DNA from: Streptomyces sp. Ru72
GTDB taxonomy: Bacteria > Actinomycetota > Actinomycetes > Streptomycetales > Streptomycetaceae
Assembly: GCF_002920635.1 (NCBI RefSeq)
Contig: NZ_PQSR01000023.1
Span: 26,684 to 90,683, forward strand
Reading direction: 5' to 3'
DNA: 64,000 nucleotides
The position numbers and the translations under genes are program-made. The notes under the pieces are model-generated. The model saw only the letters and a list, made by a program, of their open reading frames with translations, was not told the DNA's origin and searched no databases. Below, in pieces: positions 20,105 to 29,025 of the stretch (positions within the stretch are counted from its first letter, which is position 1; the number at the start of each line of letters is the position of its first letter).

Positions 20105-20893
20105 TCAGCGGTGGAGCGCGGCGAGGTCCGTCTGCGGCAGGTGGATCCAGCCCTCCCGTGCCGCCGCGGCGCGCTCGTCCGCGGTACGCGGCCCCACGGT
20201 GTCCCCGACCAGGACGGCGCGGGCGACCAGGGCGCAGACCAGGGCGTCGAGGTGGTCGTGACTGTCGGCGCACCGCTTCCGGACGTCCCCGGGCAGGGGC
20301 GCCTCCAGCCCGGCCTCGAGCGAGCCGATGATGTGCTCGCGGACGGCCCGCGCCTCGGGCGCCGCTCTCTTGTAGCTGCCGGCGGGGCGGATCCCCCAGC
20401 GCCGCAGCGCGGCAGCCGGGTAGACCTCGGCGACCGGTCCGGAGCCGTCCCGGGGAACCTCCACCCCCGTCGCCGCGAGGGCGTCCAGCAGCCGCGCCGC
20501 CCGCAGCGCCACCACACCCAGCAGATCGGTGGACACCGACAGCGGGGGCCGCATGGCGGTCGCCTTCCAGGTGATGTCGTCGGTCAGCCGGAACCGCAGC
20601 GGGTCGAGGCCCGGCCTTCCGTCCGCGTGTCTCCCGTACCCGGCGGGAGGCGGCAGCCGTTCACCCCGGTGATGCGCCCCGACCGTCGCCACGAAGCTCG
20701 ACGGCCAGCCGAGAGGACAGTCCAGACCGGCCTTGTCGGCCGACCGGATCACGGCCAGCAGGCCGTCGTCCCCCTCCCGCTGGAGGAACTCCACCGTCAC
20801 GCCTGGCCCGCCGCCCCACTTCATGCGGCACACAGCGGTGCGCCGGGCGCTCGCGGCGAGGTCGACGCCGACCGTCACCGTCTGTCGTCGCAT
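20105..20893 (-). CDS. DUF429 family protein (predicted RNase H-like nuclease)
   Basis: A 262-residue protein. Its motifs fit the DUF429 / RNase H-fold family: VTVGVDLAAS (first acidic strand), DCPLGWPSSF, PLRFRLTDD, VAEVYPAAALRRW, SHDHLDALVCALVAR (late Asp) and GWIHLP. Family members are inferred nucleases without a well-defined substrate. The ATG at 20893 was preferred over an adjacent GTG at 20896. No operon partner; it is convergent with the collagenase fragment. Confidence 0.8.
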   Translation of the reverse strand: MRRQTVTVGVDLAASARRTAVCRMKWGGGPGVTVEFLQREGDDGLLAVIRSADKAGLDCPLGWPSSFVATVGAHHRGERLPPPAGYGRHADGRPGLDPLRFRLTDDITWKATAMRPPLSVSTDLLGVVALRAARLLDALAATGVEVPRDGSGPVAEVYPAAALRRWGIRPAGSYKRAAPEARAVREHIIGSLEAGLEAPLPGDVRKRCADSHDHLDALVCALVARAVLVGDTVGPRTADERAAAAREGWIHLPQTDLAALHR

Positions 20894-20936
20894 CACGCCC
20901 GGAATGCTGCCGCAGCACGCCGGCCGGTTCCACCCA

Positions 20937-21314
20937 CTACTCGTCCTCGGTCACGGTCAGTTCGACGCCACCCATGAGGCCGGCCGACATGTTGTAGACG
21001 AAGGCGCCCAGGGTCGCCAGTGCCGTGGTCAGCGCGACCTCGAGCACCGCGACGCCGGAGGTGAGGGCGAGCGCCCAGCCCAGCGACCGCCAGGCCACCG
21101 CTCCGATCACGGTCAGCAGCACCCACAGCAGAGCGACGGTCACGATCGAGCAGACCCCCAGGGTGAGGGATATCAGGAAGCTGGTCGTCATGACCGACCA
21201 GGGATCGGCCCCCGACAGCCGCAGTCGTGCGCGAGGTCTGCGGGCGGCGGGACGGCCTCCGTCCCGCCGCCCGCCGGAGCCTGTGCCGTCCGTAGCGTCC
21301 GGGGTCGCGCCCAT
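20937..21314 (-). CDS. DUF3566-like small membrane protein
   Basis: 125 residues. A disordered, Gly/Arg-rich N-terminus is followed by RLRLSGADPWSVMTTSFLIS, which resembles the DPWSVM signature of actinobacterial DUF3566 proteins. Two membrane helices follow (LGVCSIVTVALLWVLLTVIG and VLEVALTTALATLGAFVYNM). The usual family member sits next to gyrA; this one does not, so it is probably an accessory paralogue. ATG at 21314 has GAGGAGGACT upstream. Function unknown. Confidence 0.72.
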   Translation of the reverse strand: MGATPDATDGTGSGGRRDGGRPAARRPRARLRLSGADPWSVMTTSFLISLTLGVCSIVTVALLWVLLTVIGAVAWRSLGWALALTSGVAVLEVALTTALATLGAFVYNMSAGLMGGVELTVTEDE

Positions 21315-21343
21315 GGAGTCCTCCTCACGCCTCGGGAAGCCGC

Positions 21344-21886
21344 TCAGATGGCCGCCGACACGCCCCGCTCGGCCGTCGAGGCGATGCGGTGCCGCGTGAT
21401 CCGGCCGACCTCGTGCCAGAAGGGTTTGGCGGTCAGGTAGGTGCCGAGCGCGGAAAGAAAGCCGATGGAGGCGTCGACGCTGATCCGGCCCTGCTTGGCC
21501 CAGTAGACGTCCTGCAGGTCCAGCAGCAGGGCGAACTCGTCGAGGATCAGTGCGGTCCCGCACCCGTAGGCGGCCGCGACGGCGGGGTGCCCGATGGCCC
21601 GCTCGTCACCGCGTACGGCGATCAGGCCCACGCCGGCGAGGGTGGCGATGCCGAAGTTGTAGTGGTGCAGGTGCTCGCCGCCCGCGGAGATGTTCCCCCA
21701 GGGCAGCCATCCGCCGCGAATGCCGTGCGTGATGATCCGCACCGTGCCGAAGGTCGCTCCGAAGGAGATCCACGTCACCAGCAACGACCGCTGGAGCGGC
21801 GTCAGATGCCGGTCCGCCGCCTGCCGCCAGCGCCGCACGAGCGGCGAGCCATGCCGACGGCCGTGCCGCTCGGTGACAGATCCCAT
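21344..21886 (-). CDS. Integral membrane protein of unknown function
   Basis: 180 residues from the ATG at 21886, which has GGGAGG upstream. It has about four hydrophobic helices (QRSLLVTWISFGATFGTVRI, FGIATLAGVGLIAV, AAAYGCGTALILDEFALLLD, IGFLSALGTYLTAKPFW). A histidine-rich GGEHLHHYNFG motif precedes helix 2, and an LDEFALLLDLQDVYW acidic patch lies in helix 3. The conserved His and Asp/Glu clusters in a membrane frame suggest a metal-binding or hydrolytic role, but I do not recognise the family. It lies 29 bp upstream of the DUF3566 gene, likely co-transcribed. Confidence 0.7.
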   Translation of the reverse strand: MGSVTERHGRRHGSPLVRRWRQAADRHLTPLQRSLLVTWISFGATFGTVRIITHGIRGGWLPWGNISAGGEHLHHYNFGIATLAGVGLIAVRGDERAIGHPAVAAAYGCGTALILDEFALLLDLQDVYWAKQGRISVDASIGFLSALGTYLTAKPFWHEVGRITRHRIASTAERGVSAAI

Positions 21887-22168
21887 GACCGACCTCCCAC
21901 ACCGAACGGGCACCCGCTGTGCGATGCCGACGCTATGTGCGGGAATGCCCGCACGCATCCCGGACTGCCGCCGCGAGCAGTCCTTCCACGCCGTGGACAG
22001 CGCGGGAAGACCTTGCGAACAGGGCCGATACGGCGGGGCGGGGGCGGGCGGTACCAGGGAGGCTGTTCGGGTGACGGATCGGAAGCCGAACTCCGGGCCG
22101 TCCGGAGAGGGCCGCGCAGGACGACCACGGCTGCGGACAGCCCCAGCGGGCTCCTGAAGGGCGGGCTC
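21887..22168. other. Intergenic stretch, nothing recognised
   Basis: About 280 bp between the membrane protein start and the copper-protein stop. I see no gene, RNA fold or strong inverted repeat. It presumably holds the promoter of the leftward membrane-protein pair. Confidence 0.4.
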
Positions 22169-22579
22169 TCAGCCGAGCTTGGCGAGGAGTTCGTTGCAGG
22201 CCTGCTCACAGCTTCGGCATGCCTCGGCGCAGATGCGGCAGTGTTCGTGCATGTCCGCGTGGCGGCCGCACTCCTCCGCGCAGGCCCTGCAGGCGGTGGC
22301 GCACGCCTGGAGTATCGCCCGGCTGATGTTCGCGTCGTAGCCGGTGTGTCGGGAGAGAACCGATGCCGTGGTGTTGCAGATGTCGGCGCAGTCCATGTTG
22401 GTGCGGATGCACTTGGTCAGCTCCTCGACCATGCCTTCGGACAGGCACGCGTCTGCGCACGCGGTACACGCCTGCGCGCACGCGATGCATTCCTGGATGC
22501 ACTTCGCCATCGCCTCGCGGTCCACGCCGCCCAGATCAGCGGGGTAGGTGTCCAGCATTTCCTTGACGGACGTCGTCAT
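22169..22579 (-). CDS. Four-helix-bundle copper-binding protein (Csp/DUF326 family)
   Basis: 136 residues. Cysteines are spaced along amphipathic helices: KCIQECIACAQACTACADAC, KCIRTNMDCADICN, ACATACRACAEECGRHADMH, CRICAEACRSCEQACNELL. This is the pattern of copper storage proteins, in which rows of Cys fill the bundle core with Cu(I). There is no signal or Tat peptide, so it resembles cytosolic Csp3 rather than exported Csp1. HADMHEHC offers His ligands. The likely role is copper buffering. No copper exporter or chaperone gene lies beside it. Confidence 0.88.
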   Translation of the reverse strand: MTTSVKEMLDTYPADLGGVDREAMAKCIQECIACAQACTACADACLSEGMVEELTKCIRTNMDCADICNTTASVLSRHTGYDANISRAILQACATACRACAEECGRHADMHEHCRICAEACRSCEQACNELLAKLG

Positions 22580-22996
22580 GGTTCATCGCCTCGCAATCAG
22601 TCTCTGTCGGCGCGGCGCCGCCCGCGCCGGCTGCAGGATTACGAGTTTCACCGCGGTCGGCCGTGAAACGGGACTTACCGCCCGCCAGCGAGCCGACCTG
22701 GACCGCGACGGCAGGGCCGCACCCGCCCCGGATTCGCCCCCAAGCTCCCCCTGGCTACGGACATGATCGCGCCCGGTCGCCACGAAGCGGTGGCAGGCCC
22801 CACACAGAACCGGCGCCCCTCGCCCCGTTCAAGCGCCGCAACCCGCAGACGCAGCCGCCGCATTCGGTGCCACTGCCTGCAACGACGCACCCCGAGCAGT
22901 AGACCGCCCGGGGCGCACCCTTCCGGCAACTAAAGAAGCGGCGGCGTGGTACCGTAACAACGGTTACGCAACAGATGTTATGCAAAGAGGTGGGCG
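22580..22996. promoter_or_regulatory. Divergent promoter region with operator-like repeats before tetR
   Basis: 416 bp between the csp-like gene (leftward) and the TetR gene (rightward), with no coding frame of interest. GTAAC-AACG-GTTAC at 22954-22967 is a perfect 5-bp inverted repeat 30 bp before the TetR start, and AACA-GA-TGTT at about 22971-22980 lies next to it. Two adjacent repeats this close to the start are a typical TetR autoregulatory arrangement. Confidence 0.55.
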
Positions 22997-23596
22997 ATGC
23001 CCCGGCAGGTGGACCACGAAGAGCGGCGGGAGTCGATCTCGCAGGCGGTTTGGCAGGTCGTCGCGGACAGTGGCCTGGAGGGTCTGACGCTCCGCGCGGT
23101 CGCGACCGCTGCGGGCTGCACCACAGGAATGGTCACGCACTACTTCGCCGGCAAGAAGGAGTTGCTCGCCCACGCCCGCACCGAGATGCACCGTCGGATG
23201 GCGGCTCGTATCGACGCCATGCCCGCCGGCGAGAGTGCCCGCGACGTCCTCTACACCGTGGCCGAGCAGGCCCTGCCGCTGGACGACGAGCGGCACCTGG
23301 AAGCCGTCGTCTGGTCCCAGTTCCTCCTCAGCACCCGCAACGATCCCGCACTGCTCGCCGAGCACACCCGCAGTCACGCCTCCTGGATCGACCGCCTCAC
23401 CGCCCTGGTGCGGGCCGCCTGCCCGGACCGTCCGGAACCCGCGGAGCTCGACATCCGGGTGCGCAGCCTCGTGGCGTGTCTCGACGGTCTCGCGCTGAAC
23501 GCCGTGACCGATCCGGACGCCTATCCCCCCGGCCTCCAGCGGCGCGTCCTGGAGACCCAGCTCGACCTGATCCTCGAAGGGAACCGCACCCTGTGA
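22997..23596 (+). CDS. TetR-family transcriptional regulator
   Basis: 199 residues. The N-terminal helix-turn-helix is QAVWQVVADSGLEGLTLRAV, then AGCTTGMVTHYFAGKKELL. The C-terminal ligand domain includes LDDERHLEAVVWSQFLLSTR and LVACLDGLALNAV, as in BetI/TetR_C_6-like regulators. ATG at 22997 with AGAGGTGG upstream. The stop overlaps the acetyltransferase start (GTGA at 23593-23596), so it is coupled to and probably controls that gene and itself through the 22954-22980 repeats. Confidence 0.9.
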   Translation: MPRQVDHEERRESISQAVWQVVADSGLEGLTLRAVATAAGCTTGMVTHYFAGKKELLAHARTEMHRRMAARIDAMPAGESARDVLYTVAEQALPLDDERHLEAVVWSQFLLSTRNDPALLAEHTRSHASWIDRLTALVRAACPDRPEPAELDIRVRSLVACLDGLALNAVTDPDAYPPGLQRRVLETQLDLILEGNRTL

Positions 23597-24576
23597 ACTC
23601 CCACGACCCGATCATCACCGCCGTCGCAGCCGACGACCCGAGGATCCTGCGCCTGGTGCGCGACCTCGACACCGACCTCGCGGCCCGTTACCCGGACGAA
23701 CCGTGCACCGGCGGTGCCCACATACACCCCGGGATCCGCTTCCTGCTCGCCGAAGTCGAGGGTCGGCCGGTCGGCTGCTGTGCCGTACAGCCCTTCCCGT
23801 CCCCAGACACGGCCGCCGAACTGAAGCGCATGTACGTCGCGCCACAGGCTCGCGGCAGGGGCATCGCCGCTCGTCTCCTGGCCCGGGCGGAACACACTGC
23901 CACCGCCCTCGGCCACGGCGAGATGCGCCTGGAGACGGCCGTCCACCAGCCCGAAGCCATCGCGCTGTACACCCGCGCCGGCTACACGCCGATCCCCAAC
24001 TACCCGCCCTACCAGCACAAGACGCTGAGCCGTTGCTACGCCAAGCCCCTGCCGCTGCCCGAGGCGGGGCCCGAGGACAGGGAGGAGCTCACGGCCTTCC
24101 TCGCTGGCCAGGGGCTCTCGTCCCAGGACGTCCTCGCACCCGGCACCCGGTACTGGCTCACCAGGGATGCGGCCGGCCCGGCTGTGGCGGTGGGCCTGGA
24201 ACGGCAGGGCCATTGCGTGCTGCTGCGCAGCGTCGCGGTCCGCCCCGATCTTCGGGGACGCGGAGCCGCCCGGCGGCTGGCCGAACACGTCCTCGAGGAA
24301 GCGGCCGCACAGGGCGCGCGTACGGCGTATCTGTTCTCCACTGGCGCCGGGCCCTGGTGGGAGAGACTCGGCTTCCGCTCCGTGCCGGTCACCGAAGCCG
24401 CCCAGGCCCTGTCCGATGCGCCGCAGGTCCGCCGCTATCGGCAGGCCGGAGCGCTGGCCGAGGAAGCCGCATGGCGCCGGGACCTCATCGACATCGGGAC
24501 AAGCAACCTCCCACCCACGCGCGCGGACGGCTCCACGGCCGACGCCCTGCGCACAGCCTCGGCCAGCCGCAGATGA
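23593..24576 (+). CDS. Double-domain GNAT N-acetyltransferase (second half ArsN2-like)
   Basis: 327 residues. Domain 1 (residues 1-150) has the acetyl-CoA loop VAPQARGRGIAARLLARAE and a LETAVHQPEAIALYTRAGY C-terminal strand, as in generic GNAT enzymes. Domain 2 (about 165-300) has VAVRPDLRGRGAARRLAEHV and YLFSTGAGPWWERLGFRSVP. Its length and pattern resemble the arsenic-resistance N-acetyltransferase ArsN2. Fusion of two active-looking GNAT domains is notable. GTG at 23593 is preferred because it overlaps the tetR stop. Substrates are unknown; a detoxification role is an inference. Confidence 0.82.
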   Translation: MNSHDPIITAVAADDPRILRLVRDLDTDLAARYPDEPCTGGAHIHPGIRFLLAEVEGRPVGCCAVQPFPSPDTAAELKRMYVAPQARGRGIAARLLARAEHTATALGHGEMRLETAVHQPEAIALYTRAGYTPIPNYPPYQHKTLSRCYAKPLPLPEAGPEDREELTAFLAGQGLSSQDVLAPGTRYWLTRDAAGPAVAVGLERQGHCVLLRSVAVRPDLRGRGAARRLAEHVLEEAAAQGARTAYLFSTGAGPWWERLGFRSVPVTEAAQALSDAPQVRRYRQAGALAEEAAWRRDLIDIGTSNLPPTRADGSTADALRTASASRR

Positions 24577-24745
24577 GACAGACCGTTTCCGGGCTGCCGC
24601 GGCCTGTCTGGTGGTTGTGGACGAGCAGTCTGACGTGGCCGCGCTGTTCGGAGCCGGCGGCGCGGTGGCCTCGCATGACCAGCGTTCAGGCCATGGATGT
24701 GCACCTGCCGCCTCCTGACGGACCGGGACATGGCCCGGCCGGCGA

Positions 24746-24774
24746 GTCGGGCTGTACGCCGGGTACAGCCCGAC
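24746..24774. terminator. Bidirectional hairpin terminator between GNAT and araD genes
   Basis: GTCGGGCTGTAC-GCCGG-GTACAGCCCGAC is a perfect 12-bp stem with a 5-base loop. It lies between the convergent acetyltransferase (stop 24576) and araD (stop 24799) genes. Confidence 0.75.
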
Positions 24775-24798
24775 CGCACCGCGGCGGACGTGCGCCGG

Positions 24799-25527
24799 TC
24801 ATCCGGAGGTCGTTGTCATGTCCGGATTGCCGTAGTACGCGTCGGGACCGTGCTTGCGGGTGTAGTGGCGAGCGAGCAGGTGGCTGGGCGGAGGGGCGGA
24901 GGGGGCGAGGCTGAGGGTGTGGAGGGCGATGTCGGCGACCGCCTCGCAGATGATCGCGTGTTCCAGGGACTTGCGGGCGGTGGCGCCCCAGGCGAAGGGA
25001 CCGTGGTTGGCGACGAGGGCGGCGGGGACCTCCACGGCCTTCTGGTCGTCCTCCTCGAGCATGTCCACGACGACGCGGCCGGTGTTGTACTCGTAGTCCT
25101 TCGCGCATTCCTCCGGGGTGAGGTCGCGGGTGACGGGGATGGGGCCGTTGAACGTGTCGGCGTGCGTGGTGCCGAGGACGGGTATGTCGCGGCGGGCCTG
25201 GGCGAAGGCGACCGCGTGGGTGGAGTGGGTGTGGGTGACACCTCCGATGGAGGGGAACGCCAGGTACAGGCAGCGGTGGGTCTCGGTGTCGGTGGAGGGA
25301 CGCAGATCGCCGTCGACGACCGCGCCGTCGGACAGGCGTACCGTCACCAGGTGGTCGATGCCGAGGTCCTCGTAGGGGACTCCGGAGGGCTTGATGACGA
25401 ACACGCCCGCCTCCCGGTCGACTCCGCTGACGTTGCCCCAGGTCAGGGTCGCCAGGCCGACCTGGGGGATGGCGAGGTTCGCCCGCAGGACCTCCTGCCG
25501 CAGGCCGTCGCGCACAGCTACGGTCAT
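24799..25527 (-). CDS. araD: L-ribulose-5-phosphate 4-epimerase
   Basis: 242 residues, class II aldolase fold. It converts L-ribulose-5-phosphate to D-xylulose-5-phosphate. TWGNVSGVDRE (phosphate and metal loop), IKPSGVPYEDL, and zinc ligands in VTHTHSTHAVAFAQ and VANHGPFAWG are all present. ATG at 25527 has AAGGAGACG upstream. It is the last gene of araB-araA-araD, 28 bp after araA. A perfect hairpin follows its stop. Confidence 0.95.
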   Translation of the reverse strand: MTVAVRDGLRQEVLRANLAIPQVGLATLTWGNVSGVDREAGVFVIKPSGVPYEDLGIDHLVTVRLSDGAVVDGDLRPSTDTETHRCLYLAFPSIGGVTHTHSTHAVAFAQARRDIPVLGTTHADTFNGPIPVTRDLTPEECAKDYEYNTGRVVVDMLEEDDQKAVEVPAALVANHGPFAWGATARKSLEHAIICEAVADIALHTLSLAPSAPPPSHLLARHYTRKHGPDAYYGNPDMTTTSG

Positions 25528-25555
25528 CGCTCGTCTCCTTCGGTGCGGTCGTGGG

Positions 25556-27073
25556 TCACAGGGCCTGGGCGAGTCGGTGGTAGGCGGCGTTCCAGCGGAT
25601 TTCCTTGGCGAGCTGCTCGACGGTGGTGTCCGCGCCGATGGTGAGCAGTTCGACACCGGTCATGGCGGCGAAGTCGGTCAGTGTCTCGGCGTCGACGGCG
25701 GAGCTGAGCACGGTGTGGTGCGGGGCGCCGGCGAGCAGCCAGCTCTCGGCGGACTCGGCCAGTGAGGGACGCGGCTTCCACACGGCCCGGGCCACCGGGA
25801 GGTGGGGCAGGGGCTCGCTGGGGCCGACGACGTCGACCTCGTTGGCGGTCAGCCGGAAGCGGTCACCCAGGTCCGCCAGGCCGACGACCAGAGCCGGGCC
25901 GGGGGCGGCGTCGAAAACGAGGCGCACAGGGTCCTCACGGCCGCCGATGGACAGCGGATGGATCTCGCAGCGGGGGCGGTCGGCGGCCACCGACGGGCAG
26001 ACCTCCAGCATGTGCGCACCGAGGATGCGGGGCGTGCCGGGGCCGAGGTGGTAGGTGTAGTCCTCCATGAAGGTGGTGCCGCCGGGTTGCCCCTGTCCCA
26101 TGACCTTCATCACGCGCAGCAGCGCGGAGGTCTTCCAGTCGCCCTCGCCGCCGAAGCCGAAGCCGTCCGCCATCAGGCGCTGGACGGCCAGGCCGGGGAG
26201 CTGGCGCAGCCCGCCCAGGTCCTCGAAGTTGGTGGTGAAGGCGGTGAATCCGCCCTCGGTGAGGAAGGTGCGCAGACCGAGTTCCTGCCGGGCGGCGTAC
26301 AGCAGCGAGTCGTGGCGGATGCCGCCGGGGCGCAGGGCCGGGACCACGTTGTAGGACTCGACGTACTCCTCGGCGAGTTCGGCGGCCTTCTTGTCCTCGA
26401 CGGCGTCGACGACGGCGACGAGGTCGTTGACCGCGTAGGTGTTCACGGAGAACCCGAACCGCATCTGCGCCTCGACCTTGTCGCCCTCGGTCACGGCCAC
26501 GTCCCGCATGTTGTCGCCGAAACGCGCCAGGCGCAGGGTGCGCGCCGCGTGGCGGCCGGCGGCGGCCCGCGCCCAGGCGGCGACCCGGTGGATCACGCGC
26601 GGGTCGGTGGCGTGTCCGGCGACGATCTTGCGTTCGATACCGAGCCGGGCTTCGATGTGGGCGAACTCCCGGTCGCCGTGGGCGGCCTGGTTGAGGTTCA
26701 TGAAGTCCATGTCGATGCTCGACCAGGGCAGCGACAGGTTGTACTGGGTGTGCAGGTGCAGCACCGGCCGGTCCAGCGCGCTCAGTCCGGCGATCCACAT
26801 CTTCGCCGGGGAGAAGGTGTGCATCCACACGATCACCCCCACGCAGTCGTCGGAGGTCGTTGCCTCCTGGCACAGCCGGCGGATCGCCTCCGCGTCGGTG
26901 AGGACGGGCTTCCACACGATCCGCAGCGGGATCGGGTCGGCCGCGTCGAGTCTTTCGGCGATCATCCGGGACTGATAGGCGACCTGGAGCAGCACGTCCT
27001 CGCCGTACAGGCCCTGGCTACCGGTGAGAAACCAGATCTCCTGGCCGGCGGACGGCTTTTCGGGTGCGGTCAT
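25556..27073 (-). CDS. araA: L-arabinose isomerase
   Basis: 505 residues, the usual length. It converts L-arabinose to L-ribulose with Mn2+. Recognisable blocks are [67 protein letters not shown] (catalytic Glu), GFGGEGDWK (catalytic Glu), [13 protein letters not shown] and [10 protein letters not shown] (metal His). ATG at 27073 has GAAAGGA upstream. It lies 55 bp after araB. Confidence 0.97.
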   Translation of the reverse strand: MTAPEKPSAGQEIWFLTGSQGLYGEDVLLQVAYQSRMIAERLDAADPIPLRIVWKPVLTDAEAIRRLCQEATTSDDCVGVIVWMHTFSPAKMWIAGLSALDRPVLHLHTQYNLSLPWSSIDMDFMNLNQAAHGDREFAHIEARLGIERKIVAGHATDPRVIHRVAAWARAAAGRHAARTLRLARFGDNMRDVAVTEGDKVEAQMRFGFSVNTYAVNDLVAVVDAVEDKKAAELAEEYVESYNVVPALRPGGIRHDSLLYAARQELGLRTFLTEGGFTAFTTNFEDLGGLRQLPGLAVQRLMADGFGFGGEGDWKTSALLRVMKVMGQGQPGGTTFMEDYTYHLGPGTPRILGAHMLEVCPSVAADRPRCEIHPLSIGGREDPVRLVFDAAPGPALVVGLADLGDRFRLTANEVDVVGPSEPLPHLPVARAVWKPRPSLAESAESWLLAGAPHHTVLSSAVDAETLTDFAAMTGVELLTIGADTTVEQLAKEIRWNAAYHRLAQAL

Positions 27074-27128
27074 GACGGTGATTCCTTTCGGATGGAGCGC
27101 GACGTGCGGGCGGGGGTGGTGGGGCGGC

Positions 27129-28811
27129 TCAGGCGCATGCCTCCGCGCGGATGCGGCGCAGGCGGTGCATGACGTCGTTGGTGCCGCGGCCGAAGTAGTC
27201 GTGCAGCAGCCGGTACTCCTCGTACAAGCGGTCGTAGGCGGCGGCGCGGTCCGGGTCCGGCCGGTACACGCCCCGGTCGGCCTTGCCCATGGACCGGGCG
27301 GCGGCCTGGATGTCGGGATAGGCCCCGGCCGCCACTGCCGCGTGCATCGCCGCACCGAGGGCGGGCCCCTGTGCGGAGCCGATGACGCCGAGGGGACGGC
27401 GGGTGACGTCCGCGTAGATCTGCATCAGCAGCGCGTTCTTCGTCAGTCCGCCCGCGATGATCAGCTCGTCGACCGGCACCCCGGACGACTCGAAGGCCTC
27501 GATGATGGTCCGGGTGCCGAACGCGGTGGCCTCCAGCAGCGCCCGGTAGACGTCCTCCGGCCGGGTCGACAGTGTCAGCCCCACGACCACACCGCTCAGT
27601 TCGTGATCGACCAGCACCGAGCGGTTGCCGCTGTGCCAGTCCAGCGCGATCAGACCGTGTTCACCCACCTGCTGTCCGGCCGCCAGCGCCGTCAGATGCT
27701 CGTGCGCGTCGCGGCCCAGCGCGGCGGCCTGTTCGACGTACTCGGCAGGCAGGCCGGTGCGCACGAACCAGCCGAAGATGTCGCCGACGCCGCTCTGCCC
27801 GGCCTCATAGCCCCACAGGCCGGGCAGGATGCCTCCGTCGACGACACCACACATGCCCGGCACCGTGCCGTGCTGGTCGGAGCTCATCACGTGGCAGGTG
27901 GACGTGCCCATGATGGCCACCATCTGGCCCGGCTCCACCGCGCCGGCGGCGGGCGCCGTCACATGGGCGTCGACGTTGCCCACGCACACCGCGATGCCCT
28001 CGGGCAGGCCCGTCCACGACGCCGCCTCGGCCGTCAGGTGCCCCGCCTTCGCTCCCAACGCGCCGATCGGGTGCTCGAGTTTCTCCGTCACGAAGTCGGC
28101 GAAGCCGGGGTTCAGTGCTTCCAGATAGGCACGGGAGGGGTAGGCGCCGTCCTGGTACTGGCCCTTGTAACCGGCGGTGCAGGCGTTGCGGACGTACGTC
28201 CCGCACAGCTGCCAGACGATCCAGTCCGCCGCCTCCAGCCACCGCTCGGTGCGGTGGTAGATCTCCGGGTCCTCCTCCAGCACCTGCAGTGCCTTGGCGA
28301 ACTCCCACTCCGAAGAGATCTTCCCGCCGTACCGCTCCAGCCACGGTTCCTTGCGCTCGGCGGCCAGCGCCGTGATCCGGTCGGCCTGGGCCTGGGCGGC
28401 GTGGTGCTTCCAGAGCTTGACGTAGGCGTGCGGACGGCCGGTGTACTCGCGCAGCTCGCACAGCGGTGTGCCGTCCGCGAGCACCGGCAGCACCGTGCAC
28501 GCGGTGAAGTCCGTGCCGATGCCGATGACCTGCTCCGGCCGCACACCGGCGGCTGCGAGCGCCGCCGGCACCGCGTGGCGCAGCACGTCGACGTAGTCCG
28601 ACGGCACCTGCAGGGCCCAGTCGGGAGGCAGCCGGGTACCGTCCGGCAGCTCCCGGTCAAGGACCGCGTGCCGGTACTCGTGCTCGGCCGTCCCCAACTC
28701 GGCGCCGTCGCACACCCGGACCACCACGGCCCGTCCGGACAGCGTTCCGAAGTCGACTCCCACGACGCAGGGTTCCGGGTTCCCCGCCGTCTCGTCTCCG
28801 GCGTTCGTCAT
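27129..28811 (-). CDS. araB: Ribulokinase
   Basis: 560 residues, FGGY kinase family. It phosphorylates L-ribulose. The N-terminal phosphate loop is [15 protein letters not shown], the substrate region is [14 protein letters not shown], and [20 protein letters not shown] is typical of AraB. The second domain has [32 protein letters not shown] and the adenosine motif [22 protein letters not shown] at 28811 has GAGAGG upstream. An operator-like TTTCGATATACCGATC at 28835-28850 lies just upstream, so araBAD may have its own promoter besides reading from the ABC genes. Confidence 0.96.
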   Translation of the reverse strand: MTNAGDETAGNPEPCVVGVDFGTLSGRAVVVRVCDGAELGTAEHEYRHAVLDRELPDGTRLPPDWALQVPSDYVDVLRHAVPAALAAAGVRPEQVIGIGTDFTACTVLPVLADGTPLCELREYTGRPHAYVKLWKHHAAQAQADRITALAAERKEPWLERYGGKISSEWEFAKALQVLEEDPEIYHRTERWLEAADWIVWQLCGTYVRNACTAGYKGQYQDGAYPSRAYLEALNPGFADFVTEKLEHPIGALGAKAGHLTAEAASWTGLPEGIAVCVGNVDAHVTAPAAGAVEPGQMVAIMGTSTCHVMSSDQHGTVPGMCGVVDGGILPGLWGYEAGQSGVGDIFGWFVRTGLPAEYVEQAAALGRDAHEHLTALAAGQQVGEHGLIALDWHSGNRSVLVDHELSGVVVGLTLSTRPEDVYRALLEATAFGTRTIIEAFESSGVPVDELIIAGGLTKNALLMQIYADVTRRPLGVIGSAQGPALGAAMHAAVAAGAYPDIQAAARSMGKADRGVYRPDPDRAAAYDRLYEEYRLLHDYFGRGTNDVMHRLRRIRAEACA

Positions 28812-28834
28812 CAGCCTCTCCCACACACGAAGGT

Positions 28835-28850
28835 TTTCGATATACCGATC
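28835..28850. promoter_or_regulatory. Operator-like site upstream of araB
   Basis: TTTCGATATACCGATC lies 24 bp before the araB start. It resembles the near-perfect palindrome GTTCGGCATACCGAAC found before the GH62 arabinofuranosidase at 58687-58702 (12 of 16 positions shared). Both approximate GTTCGGTATACCGAAC. A shared regulator is an inference. Confidence 0.45.
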
Positions 28851-29025
28851 ACTGTTCGATCTCCTGAAGACGCCGAGGGCACCTACGACCGGTCCGCGGC
28901 GTCGACCGACGTGCTGAGCGGGTCCGCCCGAGTCCGCGGCGGCACCAGCGACCGAGGGACGCGGGGAGCCGCGCGACCTGCCGGGGACGGCCCGCGGTTT
29001 TCGAACTGCGCTTCCGGCGGAGCGC

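Noticed and set aside
24590..24790. Possible CBS-domain scrap (CRLLTDRDMARPASRAV)
   Set aside because: Only about a dozen residues resemble a CBS motif and the rest does not; too weak to call a pseudogene.
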